Positions 19,208 through 26,530 of a stretch of DNA of 64,000 nt are shown piece after piece. Source of the stretch: Rhodococcus sp. CH91. Its GTDB lineage: Bacteria > Actinomycetota > Actinomycetes > Mycobacteriales > Mycobacteriaceae. The stretch lies in contig NZ_JAKFYR010000003.1 of the NCBI RefSeq assembly GCF_022554085.1, positions 166,073 through 230,072 on the forward strand, written 5' to 3'. The notes beneath the pieces are model-generated. The model worked only from the letters and a program-made list of their open reading frames with translations, did no database searches and had not been told where the DNA came from. The position numbers and the translations under genes were made by a program. Each line of letters begins with the position of its first letter. Position 1 is the first letter of the stretch.

Positions 19208-19240
19208 GACGCCCGAACGCTTCGGTGGATTCCGGGCGTC
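19208..19240 (+). terminator. Hairpin terminator after the small peptide gene
   Basis: GACGCCCG (19208-19215) pairs with CGGGCGTC (19233-19240), followed by TTCG. It starts 12 bases after the peptide stop codon. Confidence 0.65.
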
Positions 19241-19335
19241 TTCGTGACATCCGATGGATCGGCCGTGTGTCGATGAATCGGGGGGCCACAGCAAACTGCT
19301 GTCCGGCTCGTCGAGTGCCTGGCCCCACAGAAACA

Positions 19336-19380
19336 GCGATCCCCGCGACTCACCCGAATCCGGGAAGTCGCGGGGATCGC
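19336..19380 (-). terminator. Perfect 15-bp hairpin terminator
   Basis: GCGATCCCCGCGACT (19336-19350) and its exact reverse complement (19366-19380), with a further CCCG/CGGG inner pair in the loop. It lies downstream of the exported-protein gene at 19425-20117. A second hairpin, CCCGTCAC-CGGA-GTGACGGG at 19387-19406, lies between. Together they fill most of the 19196-19424 gap. Confidence 0.85.
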
Positions 19381-19424
19381 CGGGTTCCCGTCACCGGAGT
19401 GACGGGACCGTGTTCCGGAAGGAA

Positions 19425-20117
19425 CTACTCAGCCCACTGGGTAGTTCCGGGGGGAGCTGCGAGAGTCTGCAGATAACCGATACCGGAAATGATCAGGGTC
19501 GGACCGCCTGCGACGATCGTGCCGATCGCCGCCCCGATCGGCACGCCTGCTGCGCAAAGCGGAATCGACGCGAGGAAGCCCGTAGGCGCACCGGTGACGA
19601 CGCCGACGATGCAACCGATGATGCCGCCGGAAGCACTGCCGATAGCGCTCGCGAGAGCGAGCTGCGATGCGAAGTTCTGCTGAGCCTTCATGTTCTCCTC
19701 GGGCGAGGCGACATCGCTCACCCTCAGGGCGACCGGGGTGATGCTCGGGCCGACCTTGTCCTCGGGAGCGATCGGCACCGCCTTCGAGAAGTCCGTGACG
19801 GGCGTCAAGGTGAGGGTCTTGCCGTCCTCACTGACCTCACGCTCGAAGGGGAGCTGCAGGTCGCCGAGCTGGATCGCCAGCGGCAGGCTCAGGATGGTGT
19901 TGCCTCCGTCGTCCTGCAGTTCGACGCTCCGACCGTCGCCGGAAACCTGGAAGGTGCCTGCGTCGATAACGGTCACGACGGACTCGCCCTCGGGACGGAC
20001 CTCGTAGTTGATGGTGTCTTCGTCGGATGCAGCCGGAGCGGCGTACGAAGTGCCGGCGGTGATTCCCATGGCGGCGATCGTCATCGTCGCCACAGCGGCA
20101 AGCTTCTTGAGCTTCAT
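19425..20117 (-). CDS. Exported protein with Gly/Ala-rich hydrophobic C-terminus
   Basis: A 230-residue protein from the ATG at 20117. The signal peptide is MKLKKLAAVATMTIAAMGITAG with cleavage near SYAAP. A beta-rich middle (INYEVRPEGESVVTVIDAGTF, then VELQDDGGNTILSLPLAIQLG) is followed by a hydrophobic Gly/Ala/Ile region with two Cys (IIGCIVGVVTGAPTGFLASIPLCAAG). The latter could insert in a membrane. This is a recurring secreted family in Rhodococcus and Nocardia without a known role. It could instead be anchored in the outer mycomembrane; there is no direct evidence. Confidence 0.72.
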   Translation of the reverse strand: MKLKKLAAVATMTIAAMGITAGTSYAAPAASDEDTINYEVRPEGESVVTVIDAGTFQVSGDGRSVELQDDGGNTILSLPLAIQLGDLQLPFEREVSEDGKTLTLTPVTDFSKAVPIAPEDKVGPSITPVALRVSDVASPEENMKAQQNFASQLALASAIGSASGGIIGCIVGVVTGAPTGFLASIPLCAAGVPIGAAIGTIVAGGPTLIISGIGYLQTLAAPPGTTQWAE

Positions 20118-20461
20118 GTGTTTCCGTTCTGTGACATGGCGCACGCCCGTCGGGACGCCCCCCAATTGTGTGACCGACCTGGAGTTCTACGGCCCCGACA
20201 TTCACACCCGCATCAGAACTCCATGTACGCGGCAGATCATAACCGACATCACATCTCGGGCGTTATACCCTATCCACTCGAAATCGACCTGATCGTGGCA
20301 CGATTCGCCCGCGCGAGGCATTCTCGTTATCCGCACCGTCGCGTCGACTTAGGACATCCTGACGAGCAGGACCATCACGTTTGACAACTAGCGTGACTGG
20401 GCACACGTTCTCCGCTTCGGATCTCATTCAAAGCTACTGGCCGGTAACCTCAGATCAGACC

Positions 20462-20481
20462 AAGTTACCGACGGGTAACTT
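20462..20481 (+). promoter_or_regulatory. Palindromic operator-like site upstream of the Fe-S reductase
   Basis: AAGTTACC-GACG-GGTAACTT is a perfect 8-4-8 palindrome, 10 bases upstream of a TACGAT -10-like hexamer (20491-20496) and 69 bases before the start at 20550. The geometry suits a TetR-type repressor. The 432-base gap 20118-20549 otherwise holds only the divergent leaders; a further half site GGTAACC is at 20443-20449. Confidence 0.55.
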
Positions 20482-20549
20482 AACGTGCGTTACGATGCGG
20501 AGACTTACACCAGGCGGCGCACGGCCGCCCCCGACACGAAAGGCCACGT

Positions 20550-23500
20550 ATGAATGCCCTGACGATTACGTTGGGCACGATCGGCGTGCTGCTCAGCCTC
20601 GTGTGTTGGTTCGCTTTCATCAGCGGTGCGCTGAAGATGGTCAATACGGTCCGGATCGGCCAGCCGGCCCCCGATCGGTGGCGGCCCTTCTTCCCGCGCT
20701 TCAAGCAGATGATCGTCGAATTCCTCGCGCACACGAAGATGGTCAAGTTCCGCACCGTCGGCTGGGCGCACTGGCTGGTGATGATCGGCTTCATGCTGGG
20801 CGCAATCGTCTGGTTCGAGGCCTACGGCCAGACATTCGACCCGAAGTTCCACTGGCCCATCATCGGCAACACCGCCGTCTACCACTTCATCGACGAGATC
20901 CTCGGCATCGGCACGGTGATCGGCATCCTCGTGCTGATCGTCATCCGCCAGCGCAACCACCCGCGCCGGCCGGGCAGGATGTCGCGCTTCAGCGGCTCGA
21001 ACTTCAAGGCCGCCTATTTCGTCGAGACGGTCGTGCTGCTCGAGGGCCTGGGCATGATCCTGGTGAAGGCCGGCAAGATCGCCACCTACGGCGGGGGTCA
21101 CCTCTCGACCGACTTCTTCACCATGCAGGTCGCCAAGATCCTCCCCGCAAGCCCCGAGCTCGTGTCGGTCTTCGCGTTCGTCAAGCTCATGTCGGGCATG
21201 GTGTGGCTGTACATCGTCGGCCGCAACATCACCTGGGGTGTCGCCTGGCACCGCTTCTCCGCGTTCTTCAACATCTACTTCAAGCGTGAGGACGACGGCG
21301 GTCCCGCCCTCGGTGCCGCGCGCCAGATGATGTCGGGCGGCAAGCCCGTCGACATGGAGGACGCCGACCCGGACAAGGACACCTTCGGTGCCGGTCGCAT
21401 CGAGGACTTCACCTGGAAGGGCTGGCTCGACTTCACGACCTGCACGGAGTGCGGTCGCTGCCAGTCGCAGTGCCCCGCTTGGAACACCGGCAAGCCCCTC
21501 TCGCCCAAGCTGCTCATCACGTCGCTGCGCGACCACGGCTACGCCAAGGCTCCGTACCTGCTGGCCGGTGGCCGCACGGACATCGGCGGCGACGAGGTCG
21601 GCCTGGTCGACGCCGAGGGCAACCCGGACGAGGCCAAGCTGGGCAAGATCCCGGCCTCGGCGCGCGAGGAAGCCGGTCGCAAGCTCGTCGGCGAGACCGA
21701 GGCGCTCGTCGATGCCGGCGAACTCGCCCCTGTCATCGACACCGAGACCCTGTGGTCGTGCACCAACTGCGGTGCGTGCGTCGAGCAGTGCCCGGTCGAC
21801 ATCGAGCACGTCGACCACATCATCGATATGCGCCGCTACCAGGTGCTCATCGAATCGGACTTCCCGTCCGAGCTCGCGGGTCTGTTCAAGAACCTCGAGA
21901 ACAAGGGCAACCCCTGGGGCCAGAACGCCAAGGACCGTCTCAACTGGATCAACGAGATGGAGTTCGACATCCCGGTCTTCGGCCAGGATGCCGACAGCTT
22001 CGACGGATACGAGTACCTCTTCTGGGTCGGCTGTGCCGGTGCCTACGAAGACCGCGCGAAGAAGACCACGAAGGCCGTCGCCGAGCTCCTCGCGACCGCC
22101 GGCGTGAAGTTCATGGTGCTCGGTGCGGAGGAGACCTGCACCGGCGACTCCGCTCGCCGCGCGGGCAACGAGTTCCTGTTCCAGCAGCTGGCTCAGCAGA
22201 ACATCGAGGTCCTCAACGGTGTGTTCGAGGGTGTCGAGCCGGGCAAGCGCAAGATCGTCGTCACGTGTGCGCACTGCTTCAACGCCCTGAACAACGAGTA
22301 CCCGCAGGTCGGCGGCAGTTACGAGGTCGTCCACCACACGCAGTTGCTCAACCGCCTGGTGCGGTCGAAGAAGCTGGTCCAGGTCAAGGCCGTCGGCCAG
22401 GACGTGACCTACCACGACCCGTGCTTCCTCGGACGGCACAACAAGGTCTACAACGCTCCGCGTGAGCTGATGGCGGCGTCGGGCGCGAAGCTCGTCGAGA
22501 TGCCGCGTCACGGCGAGCGGTCCATGTGCTGTGGTGCCGGTGGTGCCCGCATGTGGATGGAGGAGAAGATCGGTAAGCGCATCAACATCGACCGCGTCGA
22601 CGAAGCGCTCACCACCAATCCCGCCAAGATCGCGACGGGCTGCCCGTTCTGCCGCGTCATGCTCACCGACGGCGTCACCGCGCGTCAGGAAGAGGGCAAG
22701 GGCGAGGGCGTCGAGGTCATCGACGTCGCGCAGTTGATGCTCGAGTCCATCTCGCGCGTCGAGGCCGCGAAGCTCAGCGACAACATCAAGGTGGTCCAGC
22801 AGCCGAAGACTCCGGTCGAGGTCGAGGAAACCGCCGAAGAGGTCGAGAAGGAGCGTGTCGAGGAGGTCGAGGCCGCGGCGGCAACGCCGGCAGCGCCGAA
22901 GACCACCGGAGCACCGAAGGCCGGCGGACTCCAGATGAAGGGCGGCCTCAAGGCTCCCGGCGGACCGAAGGCCCCCGCTGCGCCGAAGGCGAAGCCGGGC
23001 GGACTGCAGATGAAGGGCGGCCTCAAGGGACCGGGCGCCAAGAAGGCTGCGGCTCCGGCTGCACCGGCGCCGTCCGAGGCTCCCGCAGCCGAGGCTCCCG
23101 CAGCACCGAAGGCCAAGCCGGGCGGACTGCAAATGAAGGGCGGCCTCAAGGCTCCGGGCGCCAAGGCCCCGGGTGCCGCCAAGCCTGCTCCCGCACCTGC
23201 AGCGTCGGCTGCTCCCGCAGCGGAAACAGCGGAGGCGGCAGAAGCTCCGGCAGTGCCCAAGGCGAAGCCGGGCGGCCTGCAGCTCAAGAGCGGCCTCAAG
23301 GGTCCCGGCCCGAAGAAGGCGGCTCCTGCGGCGGCACCTGCTGCTCCCTCCGAGGAAGCGCCGGCCGCAGAAGCGCCGGCAACCGAGGCTCCTGCCGCCG
23401 AAGCTCCTGCTGCGGCGCCGAAGGAGGCAGCGATCCCGAAGGCGAAGCCGGGCGGATTGCAACTCAAGAGCGGCCTCAAGGGCCCGGGCGCCAAGAAGTC

Positions 23501-23663
23501 TGCGGCTCCGGCCGCTCCGGCTGAACCGGAGCCCGAGCCGGAGGCTCCCCAGGCCGAGGCGCCCCAGGCCGAGGCTCCGGCGAAGCCGGAGGTCGAGGCG
23601 CCCCAGGCGAAGCCGGGCGCGCTCGGTTTCAAGCCCGGCGCCAAGGCGCCTGGCCGTAAGTAA
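20550..23663 (+). CDS. Membrane-anchored (Fe-S)-binding oxidoreductase, heterodisulfide-reductase-like
   Basis: A 1037-residue protein. The N-terminal about 240 residues contain several membrane helices, including TLGTIGVLLSLVCWFAFISG and WLVMIGFMLGAIVWFEAYG, resembling NarI/HdrE-type quinol-side subunits. Two 4Fe-4S motifs follow, CTECGRCQSQCP near residue 298 and CTNCGACVEQCP near 404. Two CCG domains come next, with CAHCFNALNNEYP near 573, HDPCFLGRHN near 623 and MCCGAGGARMW near 659. From about 790 to the end is an Ala/Pro/Lys repeat tail. The family equates to the mycobacterial Rv0338c-type iron-sulfur reductase, presumed to pass electrons between a quinone or FAD partner and a disulphide or substrate; the true reaction is unknown. 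AAAGG precedes the ATG. Confidence 0.85.
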   Translation: MNALTITLGTIGVLLSLVCWFAFISGALKMVNTVRIGQPAPDRWRPFFPRFKQMIVEFLAHTKMVKFRTVGWAHWLVMIGFMLGAIVWFEAYGQTFDPKFHWPIIGNTAVYHFIDEILGIGTVIGILVLIVIRQRNHPRRPGRMSRFSGSNFKAAYFVETVVLLEGLGMILVKAGKIATYGGGHLSTDFFTMQVAKILPASPELVSVFAFVKLMSGMVWLYIVGRNITWGVAWHRFSAFFNIYFKREDDGGPALGAARQMMSGGKPVDMEDADPDKDTFGAGRIEDFTWKGWLDFTTCTECGRCQSQCPAWNTGKPLSPKLLITSLRDHGYAKAPYLLAGGRTDIGGDEVGLVDAEGNPDEAKLGKIPASAREEAGRKLVGETEALVDAGELAPVIDTETLWSCTNCGACVEQCPVDIEHVDHIIDMRRYQVLIESDFPSELAGLFKNLENKGNPWGQNAKDRLNWINEMEFDIPVFGQDADSFDGYEYLFWVGCAGAYEDRAKKTTKAVAELLATAGVKFMVLGAEETCTGDSARRAGNEFLFQQLAQQNIEVLNGVFEGVEPGKRKIVVTCAHCFNALNNEYPQVGGSYEVVHHTQLLNRLVRSKKLVQVKAVGQDVTYHDPCFLGRHNKVYNAPRELMAASGAKLVEMPRHGERSMCCGAGGARMWMEEKIGKRINIDRVDEALTTNPAKIATGCPFCRVMLTDGVTARQEEGKGEGVEVIDVAQLMLESISRVEAAKLSDNIKVVQQPKTPVEVEETAEEVEKERVEEVEAAAATPAAPKTTGAPKAGGLQMKGGLKAPGGPKAPAAPKAKPGGLQMKGGLKGPGAKKAAAPAAPAPSEAPAAEAPAAPKAKPGGLQMKGGLKAPGAKAPGAAKPAPAPAASAAPAAETAEAAEAPAVPKAKPGGLQLKSGLKGPGPKKAAPAAAPAAPSEEAPAAEAPATEAPAAEAPAAAPKEAAIPKAKPGGLQLKSGLKGPGAKKSAAPAAPAEPEPEPEAPQAEAPQAEAPAKPEVEAPQAKPGALGFKPGAKAPGRK
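22916..23660 (+). repeat. Degenerate tandem repeats encoding an Ala/Pro-rich tail
   Basis: Five copies of a block reading GGLQMKGGLK or GGLQLKSGLK, flanked by KPG and APG/GPG, begin near 22922, 22998, 23117, 23267 and 23447. A sixth, degenerate copy (KPGALGFKPGAKAPG) is near 23611. Spacers are Ala/Pro/Glu-rich and of unequal length. The codons vary between copies, so the repeats are under protein-level rather than recent DNA-level duplication. Confidence 0.85.
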
Positions 23664-23676
23664 GCAGGTCTGAAGT

Positions 23677-23720
23677 AAAGCTCGCAGCCCCGGTGACCCG
23701 TCACCGGGGCTGCGAGCTTT
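23677..23720. terminator. Strong bidirectional terminator
   Basis: An almost uninterrupted stem of about 21 bp with a two-base loop: AAAGCTCGCAGCCCCGG from 23677 and its complement ending GCTTT at 23720, followed by TT. It separates the Fe-S reductase gene from the convergent DUF559 gene. Confidence 0.9.
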
Positions 23721-23724
23721 TCCG

Positions 23725-24684
23725 CTACCTTGCGAGCTTCCGTACCGCCCACGTTCCTGTCGGTCTCCCCGACCGCGCCGCCTGGGCGATCCCCTCGCGG
23801 ATCCGTCTCGCCACTTCGCCCGGGGTCTGCAGGTCGGCCCATGTCCACCGGACGACCACCCAGCCTGCGCGACGCAGGGCGTCCTCCCGCAATTTCTCCC
23901 GGAAGACGACGTCTTCCGCATCCATCGACGCGACGCCGTCACGTCGGTATTTGATCCGCCCGTCGAATTCGCCGATCACCCCGTGCTCGCGCAGGAGGAA
24001 GTCCACGCGCGCGAGCCACGCTCCGGTCGCGTCGAACACGTCGACCTGCGTTTCCGGTATCGGCAACTGCTCGCGGACCATCAGCACCCGACTGCGCGAC
24101 TCGCCGACACTGTCACTGCGATCGTTCATGAAGCAGACCGCGCGGCTCGCGCGGGCGCGTCCCGGATGACGTCCCATCCGTTCGACAGCAGTGGACAGCT
24201 CGTCGACGGTCACGAGACCGGTGCGCAGGGCCTGGTCACCGACGACGACGGCAGCTTCGAACGGGATCGTGGCAGCCAGATCGACGACCGTCCGCGCGAC
24301 CTGCAGCACCCGTGCGCCCTCGATCTCCACGACCTCGTCCTCGCCGAACCGCGACGCGTGCAGCACCCGCCCCGGCGCCCTCGTCGCCCCTCCGGAACGG
24401 TTGCGCGTGAGGTGGACGTCGTAGAGCGGCAGTTGCCATGTCTCGAGGCCGAGCAGGACCGCTGCCGATACGTGGCTGAGCGCGGTGCCCTTCGCGGAAT
24501 TCGTCACCGAGGCCTGTGCGCGATATGCGTGCCGTCCCCGGTCGTCCGCGTCCTCGTAGTCGGCCGAGGGGACGTAGAGTCCCTTCGCCAGTCGCGTCCA
24601 GCTTCCGGTGCGGACGAAGCGCCGGATCTCCGACGCCGTCACTCCTCGCCGGAGCGCTTCGTCGCGGCGAATGATCTTCCCCAT
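23725..24684 (-). CDS. AbiEi-like antitoxin domain plus DUF559/Vsr-like nuclease domain protein, second copy
   Basis: A 319-residue paralogue of the protein at 13144-14055. Shared blocks include ALSHVSAAVLLGLETW, VARTVVDLAATIPFEAAVVVGDQALR, VDFLLREHGVIGEFDGRIKY and KLREDALRRAGWVVVRWTWADL. The N-terminal winged helix reads IIRRDEALRRGVTASEIRRFVRTG. The likely start is the ATG at 24684; a GTG at 24699 is possible. No toxin gene is adjacent; the neighbours are the Fe-S reductase and alkB. Function unknown. Confidence 0.72.
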   Translation of the reverse strand: MGKIIRRDEALRRGVTASEIRRFVRTGSWTRLAKGLYVPSADYEDADDRGRHAYRAQASVTNSAKGTALSHVSAAVLLGLETWQLPLYDVHLTRNRSGGATRAPGRVLHASRFGEDEVVEIEGARVLQVARTVVDLAATIPFEAAVVVGDQALRTGLVTVDELSTAVERMGRHPGRARASRAVCFMNDRSDSVGESRSRVLMVREQLPIPETQVDVFDATGAWLARVDFLLREHGVIGEFDGRIKYRRDGVASMDAEDVVFREKLREDALRRAGWVVVRWTWADLQTPGEVARRIREGIAQAARSGRPTGTWAVRKLAR

Positions 24685-24778
24685 GGCTCCCAGCGTCACC
24701 CGCGGGCGATGCAGGACCGACGCCGAAAGGGCCCGTACGGGCCGTGTTGGGGATGAAAGGGCTGCCTGTGGACCGGAC

Positions 24779-25957
24779 CTACGCTGCCGACGTGTAGCGG
24801 GCGAGCAGGGCGGCGCGTTTCCGGGGGTGGATGTTGATCCGCGACAGGTCGTAGCCGTAGTGCTCGAGCAGTCGCGGATCCATCACCCGCCGCCACAGCG
24901 GCGGGAACAGCGCCAGGATGATCAGTACCGCATATCCGGCAGGCAGTTGCGGCGCCGCCGGCATCGAGCGCAGCGTCTGGTAGCGGCGCAGCGGGTTGGC
25001 GTGATGGTCGCTGTGCCGCTGCAGGTTGTAGAGGAACAGGTTGGAACACACGTGGTTGCTGTTCCAGCTGTGCTCGGGCCGGACGCATTCGTAGCTGCCG
25101 TCCTCACGCTTGTCGCGCAGCAGGCCGTAGTGCTCGAGATAGTTGGCGCCTTCGAGGAACATGATCGCCATCACCGCTTGCACGACCAGCCAGGGCAGGA
25201 TCGTCCAGCCGAATACCGCGACGAGTGCTCCGTAGAGCATCACGCTCAGCGCCCACGCGTTGAGGAGGTCGTTGTGCCGGAGGTTCCAGAACGACTTGCC
25301 GCGACGCCCGAGGCGCGCGTTCTCGTACCGAATGGCGGAGCGCAGGCTGCCGAAGACGGTGCGTGGCAGGAAGCTCCAGTAGCTCTCGCCCATGCGTGCG
25401 GTCGCGGGATCGTCCGGGGTGGCGACCCGCGCGTGGTGCCCGCGATTGTGTTCGACGTAGAAGTGCCCATAGAACGACTGGGCGAGAGCGACCTTCGCGA
25501 GTCGCCGTTCGATGGTGGTGCGCTTGTGGCCGAGTTCGTGTGCCGCGTTGATACCGACACCGCCGACGATTCCGAGGGTCGCGGCCAGCGCGAACTGTTC
25601 GGCGCCGCCCATGGGTTGCGACACCCACATCCAGCAGCCGAACACCAGTCCTGCGTATTGGAGCGGGAGATACAGATAGGTGCAATAGCGGTAGTACCGA
25701 TCGTCCTCGAGCACCTTCAACATGTTCTCGGGCGGATTGCTCGTGTCGAGTCTCGCGAAGGCGTCCACCAGCGGGCAGACGACCGCGATGACGAGTGCAC
25801 CGGTGGCCCAGAACAGCCCCAGGTGCAGGTAGTGGACGAGCACGTAGGCGAGGAACGGGCTGAGCGGAACGACCAGGCCGTACAGCCACAGATACCGTTT
25901 GGGGTCGGACCATCCACCGTGCGTTTCGTAGCGAGGAGTCGCCGAATCCACCAACAC
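24779..25957 (-). CDS. alkB: Alkane 1-monooxygenase (AlkB family)
   Basis: About 392 residues; an integral-membrane non-haem di-iron hydroxylase. The histidine boxes are HELGHK near residue 139, EHNRGHH near 168 and LQRHSDHHANP near 311, with the NYLEHYG signature between. Several membrane helices are evident (LYGLVVPLSPFLAYVLVHYL, FWATGALVIAVVCPLVDAF and others). It should hydroxylate terminal carbons of n-alkanes or alkyl chains using rubredoxin-delivered electrons. No rubredoxin, rubredoxin reductase or AlkU-type regulator gene adjoins it, unlike the usual rhodococcal alkB1 cluster. The start is a GTG at 25957 behind GGGGG; GTG at 25951 is an alternative. Confidence 0.92.
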   Translation of the reverse strand: MLVDSATPRYETHGGWSDPKRYLWLYGLVVPLSPFLAYVLVHYLHLGLFWATGALVIAVVCPLVDAFARLDTSNPPENMLKVLEDDRYYRYCTYLYLPLQYAGLVFGCWMWVSQPMGGAEQFALAATLGIVGGVGINAAHELGHKRTTIERRLAKVALAQSFYGHFYVEHNRGHHARVATPDDPATARMGESYWSFLPRTVFGSLRSAIRYENARLGRRGKSFWNLRHNDLLNAWALSVMLYGALVAVFGWTILPWLVVQAVMAIMFLEGANYLEHYGLLRDKREDGSYECVRPEHSWNSNHVCSNLFLYNLQRHSDHHANPLRRYQTLRSMPAAPQLPAGYAVLIILALFPPLWRRVMDPRLLEHYGYDLSRINIHPRKRAALLARYTSAA

Positions 25958-26055
25958 CCATCCCCCATAAGGAAAACCCGTCCGGCACGAATATGTCTTG
26001 TACCGGGAAGAAACAAACTGTGACCCCACGACCCGGGTACACAATACAAGCCGTG

Positions 26056-26071
26056 GCTACCGGCAGGTAGC
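26056..26071 (-). promoter_or_regulatory. Inverted repeat upstream of alkB
   Basis: GCTACC-GGCA-GGTAGC is a perfect 6-4-6 inverted repeat about 100 bases before the alkB start. It matches 12 of 16 bases of the palindrome upstream of the Fe-S reductase (core GTTACC-GACG-GGTAAC). Operator function is inferred. Confidence 0.4.
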
Positions 26072-26106
26072 ACCTGTCTCGCGTGTGGTGGACGGCACAG
26101 AGCACG

Positions 26107-26140
26107 ACGGCGGCGCCGCACCGTGGTGCGACGCCGCCGT
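26107..26140 (-). terminator. Hairpin terminator after the cold-shock gene
   Basis: ACGGCGGCGCCGCACC (26107-26122), GT loop, GGTGCGACGCCGCCGT (26125-26140), with one mismatch. It starts 20 bases downstream of the cold-shock stop codon. Confidence 0.8.
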
Positions 26141-26160
26141 ATGCGGAAGGCTGATGCGAC

Positions 26161-26364
26161 CTAGATGATGCGCACGCCCTGGGCCTGCGGGCCCTTCTGA
26201 CCCTGCCCGATCTCGAACTCGACCCGCGCGCCCTCGTCGAGGGTCTTGAAGCCCGAGCCCTGGATCTCGGAGTAGTGAACGAAAACGTCAGCTCCCCCGC
26301 CATCCTGTTCGATGAAGCCGAAGCCCTTCTCCGCGTTGAACCACTTGACAGTGCCCTGCGCCAT
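26161..26364 (-). CDS. Cold-shock protein (CspA family)
   Basis: A 67-residue single cold-shock domain: [20 protein letters not shown] with RNP1 (KGFGFI) and RNP2-like VFVHYSEI, ending [10 protein letters not shown]. It binds single-stranded RNA/DNA and acts as an RNA chaperone. AAGGAG lies 8 bases before the ATG at 26364. The standalone transcript is bounded by its own terminator. Divergent from the aminotransferase gene. Confidence 0.95.
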   Translation of the reverse strand: MAQGTVKWFNAEKGFGFIEQDGGGADVFVHYSEIQGSGFKTLDEGARVEFEIGQGQKGPQAQGVRII

Positions 26365-26530
26365 ACCACTTGCTCCTTGCATTCCCGCACGTCACCCCGA
26401 CGTGCGGCCTGAACGGACTTCGATCATCGCACTGATCCGGACATTCGTCGCGTCTTGTTTCCCGACTCGTTATCACGCCCGAGAAAACGCGGATGAAATC
26501 GTGTTGCAGCACGGTGGCACCATGTAAGCC

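Noticed and set aside
20505..23942. 1145-codon frame antisense to the Fe-S reductase
   Set aside because: Leu/Arg/Gly-rich shadow of the Ala/Pro repeat tail and Fe-S gene; the sense strand carries the Cys motifs, signature domains and ribosome site.
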